A DNA stretch of 15,483 bases from CAYNRG01 sp047974855 (GCA_047974855.1 JBKECT010000004.1:1-15483), one strand, 5' to 3'; shown: positions 1-6,496, numbered from the stretch's first letter. A program made the numbers and translations. The notes: a model not told the origin generated them from the letters alone.

Positions 1-323
1 ATACTTTCACGTTTTTTGCGACCATGTAAACTGGTTGCGTACTTTACTATAAACTCTGTATCATCAGGTAGAGATACTGCATATTTATAAAAACTCTCTG
101 AAAAAGTTTTACAAAGTTCCATAATACCCATTGCACTGTCTTTGACCCAACGTTGATTATCAAATATGTACCAAGATTTCGATTCAGGCACATAACATAT
201 TTTTTCTTTGTATATATCGTAAAATAATCTAGCTATTCCAATATCATTTAAAGGATAGCGTGGATTTTCATTAACATTTAATTGTTGCAATTTAACTGTG
301 ATAGAATTAATGTAATTTACCAT
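1..323 (-). CDS. P4/D5-family DNA primase-helicase, N-terminal part (runs off window)
   Basis: The reading frame opens at an ATG at 323 and stays open for 107 codons to the window edge, so the C-terminal bulk is not visible. The start is preceded by AAAGGTGG (331-338) at good spacing. The N-terminus contains NDIGIARLFYDIY, then a Tyr/Trp-rich stretch (YVPESKSWYIFDNQRWVKD). This resembles the region preceding the D5_N domain in phage, plasmid and ICE primase-helicases of the P4 type, where an N-D-x-G-x-A-R-L-F segment is followed by a short W-x-x-y-d-x-x-x-W motif. Such proteins initiate replication of mobile elements. It lies downstream of xis, int and a MobC-like gene on the same strand and is probably transcribed with them. 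The helicase domain cannot be checked because it is outside the window. The start region is overlapped by a leader ORF and lies just downstream of an antisense RNA, suggesting replication control. Family assignment is by motif resemblance only. Confidence 0.6.
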   Translation of the reverse strand, partial: MVNYINSITVKLQQLNVNENPRYPLNDIGIARLFYDIYKEKICYVPESKSWYIFDNQRWVKDSAMGIMELCKTFSESFYKYAVSLPDDTEFIVKYATSLHGRKKRES

Positions 324-351
324 TAATACACCACCTTTTATTTATTGTCAT
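307..351 (-). CDS. Leader ORF (14 codons) overlapping the primase start
   Basis: An ATG at 351 is preceded by GAAAGGAG (357-364) with six-base spacing, a stronger ribosome binding site than that of the primase itself. The frame encodes MTINKRWCINGKLH and stops with TAA at 307-309, 14 bases inside the primase gene in another frame. Translating it would carry ribosomes across the primase ribosome binding site (331-338) and start codon (323). That is the arrangement of leader peptides that couple translation to Rep proteins in antisense-controlled plasmids such as IncFII-type replicons. Coupling here is inference. It is too short for coding statistics, and support rests on the ribosome binding site and overlap geometry. 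Confidence 0.5.
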   Translation of the reverse strand: MTINKRWCINGKLH

Positions 352-368
352 TTTTGCTCCTTTCATAA

Positions 369-397
369 TTGAAAAAAGCAAGAAACTATGCTAAAAT
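369..397 (+). promoter_or_regulatory. Promoter for the antisense RNA
   Basis: TTGAAA at 369-374 and TAAAAT at 392-397 are separated by exactly 17 bases, close to the sigma-A consensus. It points opposite to all element genes, and the only thing between it and the terminator at 446-476 is the short RNA below. A 6-bp inverted repeat (AACTAT 384-389, ATAGTT 398-403) flanks the -10 box. Confidence 0.75.
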
Positions 398-403
398 ATA
401 GTT

Positions 404-476
404 GTTGAGGTTATAGATAGTTTCGAGCTATTTCTAACTAATTGAGTTCTTATCTTGCGGGATAAGGGCTTTTTTT
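404..476 (+). ncRNA. Putative antisense (counter-transcript) RNA, about 73 nt
   Basis: A consensus-like promoter (369-397) predicts a start near 404, and an intrinsic terminator ends the transcript near 476. The RNA would fold into two hairpins. The first has arms 410-420 and 428-438 (11 pairs with one mismatch and one G-U) and a 7-base loop UUUCGAG. The loop contains UUCG, which fits the YUNR U-turn motif common in antisense RNA recognition loops. The second hairpin is the terminator. The RNA is fully complementary to the 3' end of the MobC-like mRNA and the leader upstream of the 14-codon ORF and primase. That placement is typical of counter-transcribed RNAs that limit Rep synthesis in Gram-positive plasmids. 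No open reading frame of note is present. The RNA and its role are predicted, not demonstrated. Confidence 0.65.
446..476 (+). terminator. Intrinsic terminator of the antisense RNA
   Basis: GTTCTTATC (446-454) pairs with GATAAGGGC (461-469), nine pairs including two G-U, around a six-base loop. Seven T residues follow at 470-476. It overlaps the last codons of the MobC-like gene on the other strand. There the same sequence would not terminate transcription because the T-run lies on the wrong side. Confidence 0.8.
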
Positions 477-800
477 ATTTTCTTCTTTTAGTCCGTCTAA
501 TGTAATAGTAATCATTTTAATTAATTCAAGTAGTTCGTCATCAACTCCCTCAATCAATCCATCAATACGTTTTAGTTCCACTAAGACGTCGTTTAGTTGA
601 TTACGTAAGGCTTTATAAACTCTTGGGTTGCCTTGTACTATAATATCTCTGCATAATAGCCTTGAAATAATATAATCTTGTTTAGATAAGCCTGATATTG
701 CAACCAGTTTATCTAAATGTTCAACTTCGCCAGGGGACATATTAAAACCTACGGATTTACTTCGCCAACGATTTTTTCTGTCATAAACTTTCTTGGACAT
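450..800 (-). CDS. MobC-like relaxosome / mobilisation accessory protein
   Basis: This is a 116-residue, charged protein. A basic N-terminus (KKVYDRKNRWRSKSVGF) leads into a ribbon-helix-helix-like segment (about residues 17-50, with MSPGEVEHLDKLVAISGLSKQDYI). The C-terminal half is helical and probably coiled (about 60-106). This layout is seen in small proteins of Firmicute integrative and mobilisable elements usually annotated as plasmid mobilisation relaxosome or MobC-like proteins, which bind DNA near oriT and help the relaxase. The ATG overlaps the integrase stop (TAATG at 798-802), with AAAGGA about ten bases upstream inside the integrase gene, so translation is probably coupled. No relaxase is visible, but the element continues beyond the window. 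It could instead be a DNA-binding regulator of the replication module next door. Its last codons overlap the antisense RNA terminator. Confidence 0.6.
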   Translation of the reverse strand: MSKKVYDRKNRWRSKSVGFNMSPGEVEHLDKLVAISGLSKQDYIISRLLCRDIIVQGNPRVYKALRNQLNDVLVELKRIDGLIEGVDDELLELIKMITITLDGLKEENKKSPYPAR

Positions 801-1876
801 TAAACATCATTCCTTTCTATACTTAATTTTGTTGCCATTTCATCTTGTTTTGACGGAAACATATGAGCATATCTATAAGTTATATCAATAGATTCATGAC
901 CCATACGTTCTGCAATAGCTACAGCCGAAAAACCTAATTCAATAAGTAAGCTGATGGCAGAATGACGAAGGCTGTGTAGCTTTATACGTTCTACACCTGA
1001 AACTTTACAACCTCTTGTCATCTCATTATGTAAATATCCCTTTGTAATTTCAAAAATTCTTTCATTAGGCTTAATTTTATATAACGTATTCATATATTCA
1101 TTAAGTTCTTCTGCTAAAAAGTCAGGTATTTTAATAATACGGTTGCTCTTTTCAGTTTTTGGACTTGTAATATAATCTTTACCTTCTAGTCTTTGATAAG
1201 ATTTATTAATATTTATCGTTTCTTTTTCAATATCAATATCACTAGGAGTTAAGGCAAGTAGTTCTCCAATGCGTATACCAGTCCAATATAAAACTTCAAA
1301 AGCATAAAAGGATACTGGCTTGTCCATAATTGCATCTGAAAAAGCAAGATATTCTTCCTTTACCCAAAACTTAGCATCTTTGCCTTTTTCTTTGCACATA
1401 TTACCAGCTTTTTGTGCAGGGTTTTCAGTAAGACTGTAAAACCTAACTGCATGATTAAAAATTGCTGAAACTTGATTATGTAGGGTTTTTAGATAGACTG
1501 GTGAAAATGGATTTCCTTTTTCATCTTTGTAAGCTAACATTATATTTTGCCACTTAATTATGTCTGCTGGTCTAATTTTATTAATTTGTTGCTCTGCAAA
1601 GTAGGGCATTATTTTGCTATCGGTAATATTTTTCTTAGTAAGCCAAGTATTATGTTTTAGTCGTGGTCTTATATCTTCATGATAGATTGACACAAATTCT
1701 CTAAAAGACATCTCGAGGTTGCCTGATTGAGTTTGTTTAAAGTTACGTTCCCAGTCTAATGCTTCTCTTTTAGTTTCAAACCCACGCTTCGTTTTACCTT
1801 TATTCTTACCTGTAAAATCACGATAATAAAAGAATACATACCACTTTCCAGTTTTATTGTCTTTATAAGCTGACAT
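800..1876 (-). CDS. int: Tyrosine recombinase / integrase of the mobile element
   Basis: A 358-residue site-specific recombinase that would integrate and excise the element at the guaA 3' end. The N-terminus (about 1-45, SAYKDNKTGKWYVFFYYRD) is an arm-type DNA-binding domain of the AP2-like kind. A SAM-like core-binding domain covers about 55-155, and the catalytic domain about 170-345. Active-site residues are all visible: R202 in TGIRIGELLAL, K240 in SPKTEKSNR, H301 and R304 in HSLRH, H327 in MGHES, and the nucleophile Y336 in YRYAHMF. Length fits Tn916-type and phage integrases of Firmicutes. The ATG overlaps the xis stop (TAATG at 1874-1878) and has AAAGGAGAG upstream, indicating a coupled xis-int operon. 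The gene lies next to guaA with only the short xis between, as expected for an integrase beside its attachment site. Confidence 0.95.
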   Translation of the reverse strand: MSAYKDNKTGKWYVFFYYRDFTGKNKGKTKRGFETKREALDWERNFKQTQSGNLEMSFREFVSIYHEDIRPRLKHNTWLTKKNITDSKIMPYFAEQQINKIRPADIIKWQNIMLAYKDEKGNPFSPVYLKTLHNQVSAIFNHAVRFYSLTENPAQKAGNMCKEKGKDAKFWVKEEYLAFSDAIMDKPVSFYAFEVLYWTGIRIGELLALTPSDIDIEKETININKSYQRLEGKDYITSPKTEKSNRIIKIPDFLAEELNEYMNTLYKIKPNERIFEITKGYLHNEMTRGCKVSGVERIKLHSLRHSAISLLIELGFSAVAIAERMGHESIDITYRYAHMFPSKQDEMATKLSIERNDV

Positions 1877-2064
1877 TAAACACTCTCCTTTATTCCATAA
1901 AATTTTTCTTCGTAATAAATACGACTAACCTTACCAGATACAATCATAAATCCTTTTGATTTTAGTTCATCATTTAGTTGACGTACTACTTTGTAGGCAA
2001 ATGGCTTAGATACACCTAGTTCCTTTGACATTTCTTCTGCTGTAATAAATTTTGATTTTTGCAT
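1876..2064 (-). CDS. xis: Excisionase-like small HTH protein
   Basis: A 62-residue protein with a helix-turn-helix (about residues 7-30, ITAEEMSKELGVSKPFAYKVV) and a basic, Tyr-rich tail (VSRIYYEEKFYG). The tail resembles a wing followed by the conserved end seen in small excisionase or HTH proteins that precede integrases in Firmicute integrative elements. Such proteins bend DNA at the attachment site to favour excision and may repress their own promoter. The start has AAGGAG (2073-2078) at proper spacing. It is the first gene of the integrase operon and sits about 145 bases from the guaA end. Upstream DNA contains tandem 11-base-spaced repeats and an inverted repeat that are candidate binding sites for it or for the integrase arm domain. 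Confidence 0.75.
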   Translation of the reverse strand: MQKSKFITAEEMSKELGVSKPFAYKVVRQLNDELKSKGFMIVSGKVSRIYYEEKFYGIKESV

Positions 2065-2095
2065 AGTTTCATCTCCTTATTATTTTTTAAGTTAT

Positions 2096-2122
2096 TATAG
2101 AATTATATTTGATTATTCTATA
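2096..2122. repeat. Inverted repeat overlapping the xis promoter (operator candidate)
   Basis: TATAGAAT (2096-2103) and ATTCTATA (2115-2122) are perfect 8-base arms separated by 11 bases. They cover the -10 box and much of the spacer, so a bound protein would block the promoter. The region is AT-rich, so a chance palindrome is possible. Confidence 0.4.
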
Positions 2123-2130
2123 TAAGTAAA
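2102..2130 (-). promoter_or_regulatory. Promoter of the xis-int operon
   Basis: On the minus strand, TTTACT (2125-2130) and TATAAT (2102-2107) are separated by 17 bases. A second TATAAT-like box lies at 2094-2099. The xis ATG is at 2064, leaving a short leader with an AAGGAG site. Confidence 0.6.
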
Positions 2131-2151
2131 TTAATATCAATTTAATATCAA
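2131..2151. repeat. Tandem direct repeats TTAATATCAA, 11-base period
   Basis: Two identical copies of TTAATATCAA lie at 2131-2140 and 2142-2151. One-turn spacing puts them on the same DNA face, immediately upstream of the xis -35 box and between xis and the guaA junction. They are candidates for excisionase or integrase arm sites. Confidence 0.5.
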
Positions 2152-2203
2152 AACAAAAATAAACCCCGTAAAAACCTTATAAATTCAAGGTTTTTACGGG
2201 GTT
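2150..2203 (-). terminator. Strong hairpin terminator just downstream of guaA
   Basis: AACCCCGTAAAAACCTT (2162-2178) and its exact complement (2187-2203) form a 17-bp perfect stem with an 8-base loop. On the minus strand it is followed by TATTTTTGTTTT, and it begins five bases after the guaA stop. It should end guaA transcription and insulate the element. Whether it belongs to the host or arrived with the element depends on where the att core ends. Confidence 0.8.
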
Positions 2204-2204
2204 A

Positions 2205-2225
2205 TTTCTTACTCCCACTCTACTG
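2205..2225. other. Likely attachment-site junction at the guaA 3' end
   Basis: The last guaA codons read GTAGAGTGGGAGTAA on the minus strand. The 3' end of guaA is a well-known integration site for Firmicute elements, and a xis-int pair lies immediately downstream. The second copy of the core is not in the window, so the exact boundaries cannot be set. Confidence 0.5.
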
Positions 2226-3753
2226 TTGCTGGTGGTTTAGACGTAATGTCATAGCACACACGATTCACATGCTTTACTTCATTTACGATTCTTGTGGATA
2301 TTTTGTCCAGTACCTCATATGGAATTTTAGCCCAATCTGCTGTCATGCCATCAATCGATGTTACAGCACGAATTGCAACTGTATAGTCATAGGTTCTCTG
2401 ATCGCCCATAACACCCACTGATCGAATATCTGGAAGGCAAGTGAAATACTGCCAAATCTCTCTTTCTAGCTCGGCTTTTTTTATTTCCTCTCTCAAGATA
2501 GCATCTGACTCTCTTACAATCTCAAGCTTCATTTCAGTAATCTCTCCCAGAACTCTAATACCAAGCCCAGGGCCTGGGAATGGTTGTCTCCATACCATCG
2601 ATTCTGGAAGTCCTAATTCAATCCCTAGAGCCCTTACTTCATCTTTAAATAAAGTGTTTAGTGGTTCAATTAATTTGAACTGCATATCGTCTGGAAGTCC
2701 ACCTACATTGTGATGTGACTTTATTGTTTGCGCTGTCTTCGTTCCACTTTCAATCACATCAGTATAAAGTGTTCCTTGAGCTAACCATTTAATCTCTTCA
2801 CCTTGAGCTAACTTTTTCACCTCTTCATCAAATGTGTATACAAATTCATTCCCGATAATTTTTCTTTTCTTCTCAGGATCACTAATCCCTTTTAACTTAT
2901 CTAAAAATCGCTTTGCTGCATCAATTTTAGTGAGGTTTATTTTCATGTTTTCTCCAAACATTTCCATCACTCCCTGTGCTTCTCCTTTACGAAGAAGTCC
3001 ATGGTCAATAAACATACAATATAAGTTATCACCTATTGCACGGTGCAACAAGGCAGCTACAACTGATGAATCTACTCCCCCTGAAAGTGCTAATAACACC
3101 TTATCTGATCCAACTTGTTGTTGGATTTTAGATACTTCTTCATCAATGAAGTTTTTCATGCTCCAATTATTAGTTGCTCCACAAATTTTAAACACAAAGT
3201 TTTTCAGCATATCTAAACCATATTCTGAGTTTCGCACTTCTGGGTGAAACTGCACCGAATATATCTTCTGCTCTTCATTGCTGGCCACTGCGAAAGGACA
3301 GGTAGCTGATGATGCATTAACTTCAAACCCTGGCGCTAGTTTTGAAACTTGATCGCCATGAGACATCCACACCACTTGTTTTTCAGGAAGTCCATCTAAA
3401 AGTAGGCATGGTTTAGACACCACAATATCAGCTCGCCCATACTCTTTAGTTTCACATGACTTTACCTCACCACCCAGTACATGATGAGTTAACTGCATCC
3501 CATAACAAACACCCAAAAGCGGAATACCTGATGTAAATATTTTTGGATCACAATCTAGTGCTTCATTGTCATCATAGACGCTATTTGGCCCACCGCTAAA
3601 TACAATTCCCCTAACATCTCCCAACGCTTTTATTTCCTCTAATGTCATCGTATTAGGGTGAAGTTCGCTATATACTCCAAATTCTCTAATTCTTCTTGCA
3701 ATGAGTTGATTGTACTGACTACCAAAATCCAAAACAATAATTTTATCTGTCAT
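2209..3753 (-). CDS. guaA: GMP synthase (glutamine-hydrolysing)
   Basis: It converts XMP to GMP with ATP and glutamine in the cytosol, the last step of guanine nucleotide synthesis. The chosen ATG at 3753 gives MTDKIIVLDFGSQ and 514 residues, the usual length; a GGAGGAG site precedes it. The open frame runs 28 codons further upstream but would overlap the neighbouring gene and lacks a matching ribosome binding site. The glutamine amidotransferase domain (about 1-195) has C83 in GVCYGMQL and H170/E172 in QFHPE. The ATP pyrophosphatase domain has the P-loop SGGVDSS (224-230). The dimerisation domain carries QPFPGPGLGIRVLGE and the conserved end KPPATVEWE. The C-terminus is intact, so the mobile element has integrated without damaging the product. 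It has its own promoter and a very short leader with no room for a riboswitch. Confidence 0.98.
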   Translation of the reverse strand: MTDKIIVLDFGSQYNQLIARRIREFGVYSELHPNTMTLEEIKALGDVRGIVFSGGPNSVYDDNEALDCDPKIFTSGIPLLGVCYGMQLTHHVLGGEVKSCETKEYGRADIVVSKPCLLLDGLPEKQVVWMSHGDQVSKLAPGFEVNASSATCPFAVASNEEQKIYSVQFHPEVRNSEYGLDMLKNFVFKICGATNNWSMKNFIDEEVSKIQQQVGSDKVLLALSGGVDSSVVAALLHRAIGDNLYCMFIDHGLLRKGEAQGVMEMFGENMKINLTKIDAAKRFLDKLKGISDPEKKRKIIGNEFVYTFDEEVKKLAQGEEIKWLAQGTLYTDVIESGTKTAQTIKSHHNVGGLPDDMQFKLIEPLNTLFKDEVRALGIELGLPESMVWRQPFPGPGLGIRVLGEITEMKLEIVRESDAILREEIKKAELEREIWQYFTCLPDIRSVGVMGDQRTYDYTVAIRAVTSIDGMTADWAKIPYEVLDKISTRIVNEVKHVNRVCYDITSKPPATVEWE

Positions 3754-3775
3754 GCTTTCTCCTCCAATTTTATCT

Positions 3776-3804
3776 ATTATACCACAAAAAAGGGACCGTG
3801 TTAG
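3776..3804 (-). promoter_or_regulatory. guaA promoter (extended -10)
   Basis: On the minus strand TGGTATAAT gives an extended -10 box (TATAAT 3776-3781), with a weak -35 CTAACA (3799-3804) at 17 bases. The predicted start is near 3769, only about 16 bases before the ATG. The -35 lies inside the terminator hairpin of the upstream gene. Confidence 0.65.
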
Positions 3805-3816
3805 CTCACAGTTCCC
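3786..3816 (-). terminator. Terminator after the gamma-glutamylcyclotransferase-like gene
   Basis: On the minus strand GGGA-A-CTGTG (3807-3816) pairs with CACGGTCCC (3792-3800), nine pairs with one bulged A, and six T follow (3786-3791). The loop contains the upstream gene's stop codon. It separates the upstream operon from guaA. Confidence 0.7.
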
Positions 3817-4226
3817 ATTTTTTCTAAATAGTGACAATAATCATTCTCTTCAATGACTTCATCCAACAAATCCTTTTGTGTCGGATTATCCATGTTATAA
3901 CAATACACGAAATAATTTCCCAAGAAATTTTCATTTTGATCCACAATGCTCATCAGTTGACGATTGTACTCGTTAGAAAGATTTCCTTCTCCATTATAAC
4001 CTTCCATTTTATCTAGCTCCTGCAAGAGATTTTGATCATCATCAATGTCTAAGATTTCTCCTAGAATCAAATCGTTTCCTTCTACTAATGCTGGGTAATC
4101 TTTTCCTTTAATCGAGTAAAGTTTCCCCCTCACATAAGCTTCTTGATGACTTGATACTCTTCCTAGTAGATATGTATTGTAATTTCTCATTCCTTTTCTA
4201 AGTGTTCCATAAACAAATATTTTCAT
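3801..4226 (-). CDS. Gamma-glutamylcyclotransferase-like protein
   Basis: A 141-residue protein of the GGCT/AIG2-like fold. The substrate-binding loop VYGTLRKG is at residues 5-12 and the likely catalytic acid is E75 in LDKMEGY, both typical of the family. Family members release 5-oxoproline from gamma-glutamyl compounds; the actual substrate here is unknown. The ATG overlaps the stop of the pcp gene (TAATG at 4224-4228). The upstream sequence has only a weak ribosome binding site, so translation probably depends on coupling to pcp. It is the last gene of the operon, ending in a terminator. Pairing with a pyroglutamyl peptidase is notable because both enzymes yield 5-oxoproline. The C-terminal 30 residues are acidic and not distinctive. 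Confidence 0.8.
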   Translation of the reverse strand: MKIFVYGTLRKGMRNYNTYLLGRVSSHQEAYVRGKLYSIKGKDYPALVEGNDLILGEILDIDDDQNLLQELDKMEGYNGEGNLSNEYNRQLMSIVDQNENFLGNYFVYCYNMDNPTQKDLLDEVIEENDYCHYLEKMGTVS

Positions 4227-4867
4227 TAATGAGTTTCCCCACCCACCACTTTAATATCTTTTTCTTGTGTTACAATGGTCTCTATTGCTGCAGTTAGACC
4301 CCTTACTATCATTTCTAAGGGCATACTTGGCATATTTTTTTTATCCAGTGTTTGTTCAGGAAGAAACGGAATATGAATAAATCCACTTCTTTTTCCTGGG
4401 TATTTTGTTTCAACTAAGTGACGGACACCATATAAGACATGATTACATACAAAGGTTCCTGCTGTATTAGATACAGATGCTGGAATCCCTTTCGACTTCA
4501 CATTTTCCACTATCGCTTTGATTGGTAGCGTTGAAAAGTAAGCTGCAGGTCCATCAGAATATACCGGTTCATCCACAATTTGCTGCCCTGCATTATCTGG
4601 GATTCGACAATCATCGCAATTAATCCCAACTCGCTCTACACTGATATCCACTCTTCCACCAGCTTGTCCTATTGATAAAATAACATCTGGATTCTCTTTT
4701 TGGATTGCCTTGTCAATAACCTCTAATGATTGATGACAAATGGTTGGAATTTCTAACTTAACCACATCCCAACCTTCAATCACATCCGGAAGTTTTTTCA
4801 CTGATTCTATCGCTGGATTAACCTTTTCTCCTCCAAATGGATCAAACCCTGTTACTAAGATCTTCAT
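4226..4867 (-). CDS. pcp: Pyrrolidone-carboxylate peptidase (pyroglutamyl peptidase I)
   Basis: A cytosolic cysteine peptidase (C15 family) that removes N-terminal pyroglutamate from peptides and releases 5-oxoproline. It has 213 residues, the normal length. The N-terminus MKILVTGFDPFGG is the family signature. The catalytic triad is visible: E78 in SVERVG, C141 in GTFVCNH and H165 in GFIHIPF, each three positions before the numbering used for the Bacillus enzyme. GGAGG lies ten bases before the start. It follows the DUF979 gene by 16 bases and overlaps the next gene. This gene order, a DUF969/DUF979 pair followed by pcp, recurs in Firmicutes to my knowledge, suggesting the membrane pair handles a pyroglutamyl compound; that link is inference. 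Confidence 0.96.
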   Translation of the reverse strand: MKILVTGFDPFGGEKVNPAIESVKKLPDVIEGWDVVKLEIPTICHQSLEVIDKAIQKENPDVILSIGQAGGRVDISVERVGINCDDCRIPDNAGQQIVDEPVYSDGPAAYFSTLPIKAIVENVKSKGIPASVSNTAGTFVCNHVLYGVRHLVETKYPGKRSGFIHIPFLPEQTLDKKNMPSMPLEMIVRGLTAAIETIVTQEKDIKVVGGETH

Positions 4868-4883
4868 TTATTATAGTCCTCCT

Positions 4884-5822
4884 TTAGAATGCTAGTACTA
4901 GCATTAATACGATATGAATTACAATTAAGATTAGTGCCATTGGAGCTTGAGCTTTAATTACTGTCCACTTGTTTCTTGCCTCTAATACAGAAGCAGGCAC
5001 AATATTAAAGTTTGCCGCCATTGGTGTCATTAAGGTTCCACAATAGCCACAAGTCATCCCTAAAACCCCAACAATCGCTGGATCTCCTCCTTGCATAATG
5101 ACAAATGGTACCCCAACTCCGGTTGTAATAACCGCAAATGCCGCAAACGCATTACCCATAATCATGGTGAAAATAACCATTCCTAAACAGTAAAGAATAA
5201 CACCTGTCAATACTCCTGGATTTGGAAATCCCATTGAAATAATACCAGAAATGACATCGCCAACTCCCGCTGCTGTAAACACTGATCCTAGTGCTCCTAA
5301 AAGCTGTGGAAGTAAACACGCTGTTCCTACTTGCATTAGTAAGCGGCTTGTATTTTCACGTGTCTCATTAATATTTGGCTTACATAATGCTACTGCAACT
5401 CCTAAAGCTACAAGACATGCTCCGCCAATCATCACCGCTCCATTTAGTGATGCTCCATCAACCTTAACAAATGCCAGAATTGCCGCAACTGCTCCAATAA
5501 GAACAGCTGGAATAAAGATTAAACTACCAATTGATTTATTAGCTTCAACTCGTTCTTGTTTTGTTGTTTCTTTAAATGTTCCTGCTACAACAACTTTAGC
5601 CGCTGCAAGTACACCCATTACACAAAGAAGTGCTCCTGTTACTGGATAAGGAATCTTATTTCCTAAAATGAAGATAACTCCCAATAAGAACCAGAAAACA
5701 AATGTTCCCAATCTTTTAACTACATTCTCATGCTTTAGTCCGCGAAATGCAGCATCAACGCTGACAAGTCCACACAGAGCATAAATAATTTCTGGTGCGA
5801 CATTTAATAAAAAGTTACTCAT
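4884..5822 (-). CDS. DUF979 family membrane protein (predicted permease subunit)
   Basis: A 312-residue, very hydrophobic protein with about eight or nine predicted membrane segments. It has a charged cytoplasmic loop around residues 80-95 (GTFKETTKQERVEANK) and a conserved-looking region MTCGYCGTLMTPMAANFNIVP (about 254-275). It matches what I know of the DUF979 family, which is almost always encoded next to DUF969. Together the two resemble halves of an ion-coupled transporter of the DcuC/IT-like type. The ATG overlaps the DUF969 stop (TAATG) with GGAGG nine bases upstream, so the two are made in step. No signal peptide beyond the first membrane segment is seen. The substrate is unknown; the adjacent pcp points to pyroglutamate or pyroglutamyl peptides as one hypothesis. 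Confidence 0.8.
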   Translation of the reverse strand: MSNFLLNVAPEIIYALCGLVSVDAAFRGLKHENVVKRLGTFVFWFLLGVIFILGNKIPYPVTGALLCVMGVLAAAKVVVAGTFKETTKQERVEANKSIGSLIFIPAVLIGAVAAILAFVKVDGASLNGAVMIGGACLVALGVAVALCKPNINETRENTSRLLMQVGTACLLPQLLGALGSVFTAAGVGDVISGIISMGFPNPGVLTGVILYCLGMVIFTMIMGNAFAAFAVITTGVGVPFVIMQGGDPAIVGVLGMTCGYCGTLMTPMAANFNIVPASVLEARNKWTVIKAQAPMALILIVIHIVLMLVLAF

Positions 5823-6496
5823 TAGCGTGATCCTCCTTTCACCAATTTACGATCGTATAAATAAACTTGAATAATGGTTAATACCACTGTAATTACCATT
5901 ATTGGAATAGCCGCAAGTGAGATACTTTGTATTGTTACATCATATCCAAGTCCTGCCAGCGTTCCTTGAATCAAGACAACTCCACTCGCTGCTGGAAAGC
6001 AGTTTTGTGCAAAAAAGTTTGCAAAGTTTTCCACAGCTGCAGAAAGTCCTTTAATCTCTTCATCTTCTGCATCTGTTAAGTCAGACCCTTTTTTAGCTAC
6101 TGCCGCAGCTGATGCCATGGGTAAAATCAAAGGACGAACAAATTGAACATGTCCTCCAATACGAACATTAAATGCAGAAGCCAAACTACGTATCACCATA
6201 TATAGAGATAATACAATTCCTCCTGAAACATTTTTAATGCGTCCAATTAACTCTTCTGATCTTTCTTTTAATCCATACCGCTCAATAATAGCGATAACTG
6301 GGAATATAATTAAGAAGATGGACATTAGTCTATTCTTTACAAATGACTCTCCTAAAATTGCAAGGATATCCAAAAAATTAATTCCTCCAACAAGCCCTGT
6401 CACAATTCCTGAAACTAGGACAACGGCTAAAACATCTAGTTTCAAGGCAAATCCGATAACAATAATCACAATACCTATCAATACTATATAATTCAT
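5822..6496 (-). CDS. DUF969 family membrane protein (predicted permease subunit)
   Basis: A 224-residue membrane protein with about five or six hydrophobic segments. The family-like motif NVRIGGHVQFVRPLILPMA lies near residues 108-127, followed by an acidic loop (DLTDAEDEEIKG, about 139-150). It is the usual partner of DUF979. The start is clear: AAGGAGGAG precedes the ATG at 6496. It is the first gene of a four-gene operon (DUF969, DUF979, pcp, cyclotransferase-like) with its own good promoter and a double-palindromic operator at the -35 box, so expression is probably controlled by a repressor not encoded in the window, or by the LysR nearby. Transport is inferred from topology; no substrate can be read from the sequence. 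Confidence 0.8.
   Translation of the reverse strand: MNYIVLIGIVIIVIGFALKLDVLAVVLVSGIVTGLVGGINFLDILAILGESFVKNRLMSIFLIIFPVIAIIERYGLKERSEELIGRIKNVSGGIVLSLYMVIRSLASAFNVRIGGHVQFVRPLILPMASAAAVAKKGSDLTDAEDEEIKGLSAAVENFANFFAQNCFPAASGVVLIQGTLAGLGYDVTIQSISLAAIPIMVITVVLTIIQVYLYDRKLVKGGSR

Noticed and set aside
1..449. Second copy of the guaA-end att sequence
   Set aside because: No match to the ACTCCCACTC core is present in this stretch, so the element's far end is outside the window.
404..476. Paired repeats here as a CRISPR repeat or tracrRNA fragment
   Set aside because: The hairpin briefly recalls a repeat:anti-repeat stem, but there is no array, no cas gene and no second copy; an antisense RNA explains the promoter, hairpin and terminator better.
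3754..3837. 28-codon upstream extension of guaA
   Set aside because: It overlaps the upstream gene and the guaA promoter, while MTDKIIVLDFGSQ at 3753 has a perfect RBS and the family's usual N-terminus.
5251..5649. 132-codon open frame on the plus strand inside the DUF979 gene
   Set aside because: It is opposite a well-supported membrane protein gene, has no RBS and its translation looks like a shadow frame; the same holds for the plus-strand frames inside guaA.
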